Assembly: GCA_031261265.1 (NCBI GenBank)
Contig: JAISKI010000055.1
Coordinates: forward strand, 1 to 11,912
Length of the DNA: 11,912 nt
Source of the DNA: Candidatus Peribacteria bacterium
Lineage (GTDB): Bacteria; Patescibacteria; JAEDAM01; Absconditabacterales; Absconditicoccaceae
Direction of reading: 5' to 3'
Shown here piece after piece: positions 8,701-11,912 of this stretch (positions are counted from its first letter, which is position 1; every line of letters starts with the position of its first letter). The translations under genes and the position numbers were made by a program. A model generated the notes under the pieces. It saw only the letters and a program-made list of their open reading frames with translations. It was not told the DNA's origin and did no database searches.

Positions 8701-9978
8701 AAACATCGTGAGAGAGTAGAGGGTAGAATCTTTTTTGTTTTTCAGAGTTTCTTGTTGTTCAGCAGTCAAATCTTTAGCTTCAGGAATATCTCCTAAAAGA
8801 TCACTCCTTTTGGTTAAATGATCATAATTTTCCCAAAGAGCTCCTAATCTTCTCTCTATATAGGTTTTGAGATCTCCTTCATTTCCGTCTAATAGATCGT
8901 ATAACTTTCTGTCTAACGTACCATCATTATTTCGTACAATTACATCTTTCTTTGCACTTTCTCCCGTTTGAGTATTATTATACATAAAATGTATCTCAAT
9001 TAATGCAAAATTTCTCTTACTCACAGCATCTTGACGCAATTCATAGCCGTTCTTTTTTGCATCTACGATTATTTCTCCTAGTCTTTTATCCGCCTTTGCC
9101 AAAAAATCTGACATCAATCAAAGGTTGTTGAGCTTAGTACGAAGTCCAACTGGTAGTAAGGATTCAAATTCTTTTTTTTCTGTATCGGTAATTTTCCTAT
9201 TGAGGAGGTTATTTGTCCTTTCATTAAGTTGTTTATCCATTTTTTGTTTTGCCTGCACACTCACTACTCCCTCTGGAATCAATTTTACTCCTTCCCAAAC
9301 TAAGGCTCTACTTGGTAAAGGATTCCCATTAGAATCTTTCAACAAATACGTCCCCTTAGTAGTATCATAAGAAATCCAACATTTATCGGTTCCTATTTTT
9401 GCTTTCATATCGGATTTTATACTCTCATTAGTACATCCAGAATAATCAATAAGGAATTTTTTATTGGAATCATTTTTGAAAAGCGTTCAAAGTACTTCTT
9501 GAATCTTCGGACGATTAGATGCTGAAGTCAAAACGATTTCTCCTTTTGAAGAAGTTTTAAAAAATTCTGATCCCGCTTTTTTATTATTTTCGATATCTTT
9601 TACCTCAAAAGTAGCCCTGTTTTGAGCTAATCTCTCCAAAACTACTTTCTCTGCATCATCAATCTCATTAGCAAGTTTATTGATCAGATTTTTATTATCC
9701 GTACAAAGTTTCAAGCTTGCCCAACCAGATAATTTTGAGATTCTGGTCCATTCTGCATCAAAAGTTTTTTGTAAGTCTATAAAGGGTTTCAATGCATGAG
9801 GACCAAAATTTTCTGACTTAGAAGATTTTATTTCGTTAATGTATCTTTCTATCACTTTTTTTGCAGAACCATAAATTTCTTGATCATCTCTATATCACGT
9901 CTTATCATCTTTTTTAAACTGTTCAGAGAGATCTTTATTGATAAGATCTGCATCTTTGTTTTTATAGATATTTACCAT
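2764..9978 (-). CDS. Giant multidomain protein, about 2404 aa: helical/coiled-coil, hydrophobic segment, calpain-like protease, PPP metallophosphatase, RelA/SpoT-like C-terminus
   Basis: One frame stays free of TAA/TAG from ATG 9978 to TAA 2764-2766, but contains 44 in-frame TGA codons by hand count, so it is a single gene only under UGA=Gly. Residues 1-755 are mostly helical, charged and coiled-coil-like, with no signal peptide. Residues 756-787 are strongly hydrophobic (VEIIITVVVTVVLSL), followed by an Ala/Lys/Gln helix to about 860. Residues 860-1020 hold further hydrophobic helices and a doubled LDENG repeat. Residues 1030-1260 are coiled coil. A calpain-like protease (about 1268-1515), a linker with probable strands (YTVLPDGRTQRYK), a PPP-type phosphatase (about 1790-2095), a Lys-rich helical linker and a RelA/SpoT-like domain (about 2185-2360) follow. 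The gene starts 20 bp after the 111-aa gene and ends 26 bp before the 105-aa gene. The domain set suggests a multi-effector toxin or host-interaction protein; that role is inference. The main doubt would be an assembly error. Confidence 0.9.
2899..3426 (-). other. Domain of giant protein: RelA/SpoT-like region, residues about 2185-2360
   Basis: The order of motifs resembles the RelA/SpoT-like domains of large bacterial proteins: CLDVLR2208-STLTF (their 'DlaRatI.f'), IVKLKNR2243-LVD ('vvriKdRF'), EVLMNIEMSDGMIVE2265-LKL ('GYrDillNvrlpnG.vvEvQl') and NH2343-MFYEIAR ('GH.LYE..R'). The GYRD step is reduced to GEVL, so activity (for example (p)ppGpp or ppApp synthesis) cannot be assumed. This is family resemblance from memory, not a search result. 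Confidence 0.45.
3694..4611 (-). other. Domain of giant protein: PPP/calcineurin-like metallophosphatase, residues about 1790-2095
   Basis: All five expected metal and catalytic motifs are seen in order: G1798-DLHG, G1834-DIIADRG, G1870-NHD, LLLH1966-TN and H2052-GH2054-N, followed by IKIIDNDYGYGKL, which matches the closing 'ID.G...GG.L' strand of this fold. The second motif has one more residue than the usual GDxxDRG. The fold is a dinuclear-metal phosphoesterase of the Ser/Thr phosphatase/ApaH type; the substrate could be phosphoprotein or a nucleotide. Many glycines after GNHD are UGA. Confidence 0.85.
5434..6177 (-). other. Domain of giant protein: calpain-like (peptidase C2) cysteine protease, residues about 1268-1515
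   Basis: The motif Q1272-G-E-L-G-L-C1278-YEYTA matches the calpain active-site box (QGxLGDCWxxAA). Further on, IMEMAFIKH corresponds to the calpain 'lEKAyaK' helix and ALEGGRAWEALEQTLG to its 'eGG...aL..LtG' stretch. D1477-H1478-SYAIT matches HAYAVT with the catalytic His. ITN1494-P matches the catalytic Asn of 'RNPWG', although the WG is replaced by HD. IRMTLEQFKKAF matches 'FWMsfeDFlkyF'. The Cys, His and Asn are all present. Both glycines of the active-site box are UGA codons (6160-6162 and 6151-6153), so the domain is invisible under the standard code. An autoprocessing role, as in other large toxins with internal cysteine proteases, is inference. Confidence 0.75.
7039..7076 (-). repeat. 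Two-copy 24-bp-period repeat coding LDENG(N/E)xV
   Basis: The 14-mer ATTTTCATCCAATA occurs at 7039-7052 and 7063-7076 on the + strand. On the coding strand this gives two 8-residue units, LDENGNPV and LDENGEVI (residues 969-984 of the giant protein). The D-x-N-G pattern resembles short turn repeats of surface proteins; calcium binding is possible but unsupported. Confidence 0.7.
7402..7713 (-). other. Domain of giant protein: hydrophobic segment plus Ala/Lys/Gln-rich helix (residues about 756-859)
   Basis: About 30 hydrophobic residues, including IVEIIITVVVTVVLSL and then TFGAGGAAFLA, are long enough to span a membrane; the two central glycines are adjacent UGA codons (7633-7638). Directly after comes a run built from K-Q-A/G/L units (AAKQAAKQLLKQGAKQMAKQ), a strongly cationic amphipathic helix. 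This could be a membrane-insertion or pore-type element, or an anchor with a positively charged cytoplasmic flank. Confidence 0.7.
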
Positions 9979-9998
9979 AAATATAAAAAAGAAAAAAA

Positions 9999-10334
9999 CT
10001 AAAAATTTTCTTCCAATTGCTCCAAATCTACATTATCTTCTTGTTGTTTTAGGGTTTCACGATGTTGTAAAATGAGTTTATTTGCCTTTTGAATAAACGC
10101 TTGAGATAACAAAAGTTTTTGCTTTTCATTATTAGCAATACTTTGCTCCAAGGTATCCCACATCACTGCTCTTTTTTCCTCATCTTTCTCTCCGATAAAA
10201 TCAAAGAGCAATCTCAACCCTCACTCATCCAATCACTCCACAAAAGAAAGATCTTCTCTGGGCAGATATTCTGCTCAAAGCTCCTGTAAAATCTGAATCA
10301 TTTCTTTTTTGGTGATATCTGCAGGTAAATGCAT
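9999..10334 (-). CDS. Small helical hypothetical protein, 111 aa (read through three UGA as Gly)
   Basis: Not recognised. Starting at ATG 10332-10334, the frame runs to TAA at 9999-10001 through in-frame TGAs at 10275-10277, 10233-10235 and 10221-10223 (codons 20, 34 and 38). Standard-code finders would report only the last 72 residues. The protein begins MHLPADITKKEMIQILQELG and is nearly all helix, ending in a Gln/Glu-rich tail (DNVDLEQLEENF). There is no signal peptide, membrane segment or catalytic motif. It is the first gene after the promoter at 10375-10403, and its stop lies 20 bp before the start of the giant gene, so the two are translated from one message. A short all-helical protein directly before a giant effector would suit a chaperone or secretion adaptor, but no WXG-type motif is present and the role is unknown. 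Confidence 0.8.
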
Positions 10335-10374
10335 AACGCTCTCATAAACTAAAGATCCCTTTGAGGATACTTCA

Positions 10375-10403
10375 AGTATACCCCCCGAAGCTCTTTTTTG
10401 CAA
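10375..10403 (-). promoter_or_regulatory. Probable promoter of the giant-protein operon
   Basis: On the minus strand: TTGCAA (10398-10403), a 17-bp spacer, then TATACT (10375-10380), close to sigma70 consensus with ideal spacing. The predicted start near 10368 leaves a leader of about 34 bases before the ATG at 10334. The spacer ends in six G residues touching the -10 hexamer, which stands out in this AT-rich DNA. The 217-bp intergenic stretch also serves the divergent dprA. Confidence 0.6.
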
Positions 10404-10495
10404 AAAATCCAACCAAATTCACCAAAAATCAACCCATTTTCTCTACCAATATTTCATATTTGATACATAATCAGTCTTTAATTGTCAAAATTCTC

Positions 10496-10523
10496 TTGAT
10501 TTTCCACCAAAAAACCCTATCAA
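10496..10523 (+). promoter_or_regulatory. Possible dprA promoter
   Basis: TTGATT (10496-10501), 16-bp spacer, TATCAA (10518-10523), about 28 bases upstream of the dprA ATG. The match is moderate and AT-rich DNA gives chance hits. No Shine-Dalgarno sequence is seen in the leader. Confidence 0.35.
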
Positions 10524-10551
10524 ATAAAAAGCTTTATTTTTGACGTAAATA

Positions 10552-11661
10552 ATGGATAAAGACATAAACTACCAAGCCCTCCTCTATTCGCTAGATGAAA
10601 ATCTGACCATCGGACAACTTAAAAAAAAGGAAAAAACTGATCCAGAAAAAATCCCAACTCCATCAGCGATCACAGCACTCACAAATCGAATGGAAAGCCT
10701 CGACATCACAGGAATCACTGCAGAAATGCCAGATTATCCTGAAAAAATTTCACAAACCAAATCTGCTCCTTATCTTTTTTACGCTATGGGAGACCTCTCC
10801 CTCCTTCAAAGAAAGATTTTAGGAATCGTCGGTCCCAGAGACATGTCCCCTTATGCCGACAAAATCATGGATGCATTTTTTCAACAAGCCAAAAATATTG
10901 ATATCGTCACCGTTTCAGGACTAGCAAATGGAGTGGATCACAAATGCCACCAACTTTCTCTGCAAAATAATTTTCCCACTATCGCAATCCTCTGAGGAGG
11001 GCTAAGACGATACTTGAAAAGTAGTGCCAGGAATCTGATTCACAACATCGTAGAAAAAGGAGGACTCGTCCTCTCAGAATTTAAGCTGGATTTTAAGCCC
11101 ACTACGCGAAGCTTCCCCCAGAGAAATAGACTGATCGCTGGACTCAGTGACCTCCTGTTTCTCCCCGAAGCCAGAGAAGGATCTGGGAGCCTAATCACAG
11201 CCGATTTCGCTCTCCAGATGGGGAAAAAGATCTTCGTAGCTCCCAATCAGCTTTTTGCTCCTAATGGGAAAGGCAGTAATGCTCTCCTCAGCACAGGAAA
11301 AGTAAAAATGCTGAATAATTTTGATCAGATTTTAGAATATTTCGGAAAAAACAATACCACAACATCGCACGGTAGGGAAAGGGCTCGTCCCTTTCCGAAC
11401 GAACAACAATATCCCTTTCCGAACGAACAACAACATTCCTTTCCGAATCAACAACATCCCTTTCCAAACAACGAAACCATCAAAATAAACCCAACAGAAC
11501 AACAAGCCCTCCAACGAGTAAAACAATTCCCCAACCAAGAGCTCTCCCTCCGAAGCACAAAAGTCGATAAAGAATTTGGAGAAATCCTTTCTCAGCTTAC
11601 CCTACTCGAAATGAAGGGAATAATCAAACAATCCAGCCCTGGATACTATGAAATAGAATAA
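10552..11661 (+). CDS. dprA: DNA processing protein DprA (RecA/ssDNA-binding transformation factor)
   Basis: DprA binds incoming single-stranded DNA in the cytoplasm and loads RecA during natural transformation. The ATG at 10552 opens a 369-residue frame to TAA 11659-11661. It reads through TGA 10993-10995 at Gly148 of AIL-G-GGL, an invariant glycine of the DprA Rossmann fold; the standard code splits the gene in two. Motifs: YAMGDLSLL then GIVGPRDMSPY (91-101, usually GSRxxSxYG), VSGLANGVDH (121-130), GGLVLSEF, FPQRNRLIAGLS (188-199), GSGSLITADFAL (210-221) and APNGKGSNALL. After the core comes a low-complexity linker with tandem PFPNEQQ units (about 280-306), then a C-terminal winged-helix domain (about 312-369) as in many DprA proteins. 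The GYPxxN segment after GGL is degenerate (RRYLKSSARN). It is divergent from the giant operon and followed by a terminator. Confidence 0.95.
11372..11398. repeat. Palindromic element in dprA linker (copy B)
   Basis: GGAAAGGG (11376-11383) and CCCTTTCC (11389-11396) form a perfect 8-bp stem with loop CTCGT. The whole element, GTAGGGAAAGGGCTC then GTCCCTTTCCGA, matches the ends of copy A in malic enzyme (367-420), with T/A swapped for A/T as a compensated pair. It is read in a different frame from copy A, so the DNA or RNA, not the peptide, is what is shared. Confidence 0.7.
11389..11469 (+). repeat. In-frame tandem 24-bp repeats in dprA linker
   Basis: Units at 11389-11412, 11413-11436, 11437-11457 (21 bp) and a partial unit from 11458, each starting CCCTTTCC or TCCTTTCC and continuing GAACGAACAACAA. 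They code PFPNEQQY, PFPNEQQH, SFPNQQH and PFPNNET. The first unit begins with the right arm of the palindromic element, which suggests the array grew from it by slippage. Confidence 0.85.
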
Positions 11662-11712
11662 GAAAGTAAAAAATAAACTGTAAGATAAACAACATCTCAC
11701 TCTATATCCGCC

Positions 11713-11817
11713 ATGAATAAGGAACCGACCACAAATCGCTGGAAATCGGAAATGCGAAGAAACCTTATCCAACCCCTTATACAACAACATTACAATAAAT
11801 TAATAAAACAGCCCTAA
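11713..11817 (+). CDS. Possible small ORF, 34 aa
   Basis: ATG 11713 to TAA 11815-11817 codes MNKEPTTNRWKSEMRRNLIQ and then PLIQQHYNKLIKQP, a basic, helix-like peptide. It begins 51 bp after dprA and ends inside the left arm of the terminator hairpin, an arrangement seen for short last genes. There is no ribosome-binding signal and the length is within chance expectation, so it may be untranslated 3' sequence. Confidence 0.25.
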   Translation: MNKEPTTNRWKSEMRRNLIQPLIQQHYNKLIKQP

Positions 11818-11841
11818 ACTTATGGGGCTGTTTCTTTTTTT
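11806..11841 (+). terminator. Intrinsic terminator downstream of dprA
   Basis: AAACAGCCC (11806-11814) pairs perfectly with GGGCTGTTT (11825-11833) around a 10-base loop, followed by C and seven T residues. It is the clearest terminator in the window and ends the dprA transcript. Confidence 0.9.
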
Positions 11842-11912
11842 ATCTACTAATATTTTTCTCTTCAAAAAAAGGTGATAATCCTTATTGTGTAGTTATCAAG
11901 CAAACACATGGA
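11842..11912 (+). other. Intergenic end of window, possibly upstream region of a next gene
   Basis: This is AT-rich sequence after the dprA terminator. An ATG at 11908-11910, just before the window edge, could open a further + strand gene, but only two bases follow it, so nothing can be said about it. Confidence 0.2.

Noticed and set aside
3431..9370. Plus-strand ORFs of 60-154 codons (for example 3431-3745, 7493-7957, 9125-9370)
   Set aside because: They are antisense shadows of the giant gene, with low-complexity Phe/Ser/Cys-rich translations and no domain signal.
2764..9855. A cluster of about eleven separate small minus-strand genes
   Set aside because: All are in one frame, separated only by TGA codons, and domain motifs (QGELGLC; the segment before GNHD) run across the supposed boundaries.
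2764..9978. Prophage or transposon origin of the giant operon
   Set aside because: No integrase, transposase, terminal repeats, structural phage motifs or attachment site are visible; the flanking genes are ordinary chromosomal ones.
193..10995. UGA as selenocysteine or tryptophan
   Set aside because: Conserved glycine is expected at the testable sites, the number of UGAs is far too high for Sec, and no SECIS-like element is seen after them.
11389..11469. CRISPR array
   Set aside because: Units are contiguous 21-24 bp repeats without spacers, in frame within dprA, with no cas genes nearby.
11040..11790. Minus-strand ORFs over and after dprA (11040-11246, 11332-11538, 11602-11790)
   Set aside because: They overlap the well-supported dprA on the opposite strand; their translations mirror its repeats and show no family features.
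1..11912. tRNA, rRNA or riboswitch genes
   Set aside because: No cloverleaf, conserved rRNA core or riboswitch-like leader could be recognised on either strand by eye.

Overview
Organism and code. The window reads correctly only if UGA encodes glycine (translation table 25), the code of Absconditabacteria (SR1) and Gracilibacteria (BD1-5/GN02) in the candidate phyla radiation (Patescibacteria). The proof is internal. Malic enzyme (in-frame TGA at 193-195 and 628-630) and DprA (TGA at 10993-10995) are broken at exactly the places where their families have an invariant Gly (FGGINLED, GADIFIGVS, AILGGGL). TAA and TAG are the only stops used. Gene starts show no convincing Shine-Dalgarno sequence, and most of the window is AT-rich.

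Layout. (1) 1-1014 (+): 3' part of a malic enzyme gene carrying an in-frame palindromic insert. (2) 1097-1564 (+): an unrecognised 155-aa protein with its own promoter, facing (3) 1635-2354 (-), a VanY/LdcB-type M15 carboxypeptidase lipoprotein; a bidirectional terminator lies between them. (4) 2420-10334 (-): three genes encoding a 111-aa helical protein, a giant protein of about 2404 aa (9978-2764) and a 105-aa acidic protein, probably co-transcribed from a good promoter at 10375-10403. VanY may be the last gene of this unit. (5) 10552-11661 (+): dprA, divergently transcribed, with tandem 24-bp repeats in its interdomain linker, then a terminator at 11806-11841.

Main result. With the standard code the 7.2-kb gene shatters into about a dozen fragments, all in one frame. 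Read with UGA=Gly (44 in-frame UGAs by hand count, no TAA/TAG) it is one polypeptide: a long helical N-terminal half, a membrane-type hydrophobic segment followed by an Ala/Lys/Gln-rich helix, coiled coil, a calpain-like cysteine protease domain (Cys1278, His1478, Asn1494), a PPP/calcineurin-type metallophosphatase domain (GDLHG, GD-DRG, GNHD, LLLHTN, HGHN) and a C-terminal region resembling RelA/SpoT-like domains. Two small genes flank it. My inference is a multi-effector toxin or host-interaction protein in which the protease could release downstream enzymatic domains. This is attractive because some relatives are predatory or epibiotic, but it is untested.

A second unexpected item is a small palindromic element, GTAGGGAWAGGGCT...GTCCCTWTCCGA. 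It is found inside two unrelated genes (malic enzyme and dprA), read in different frames, with a compensatory base pair change. It resembles the in-gene palindromic elements of Rickettsia in behaviour.
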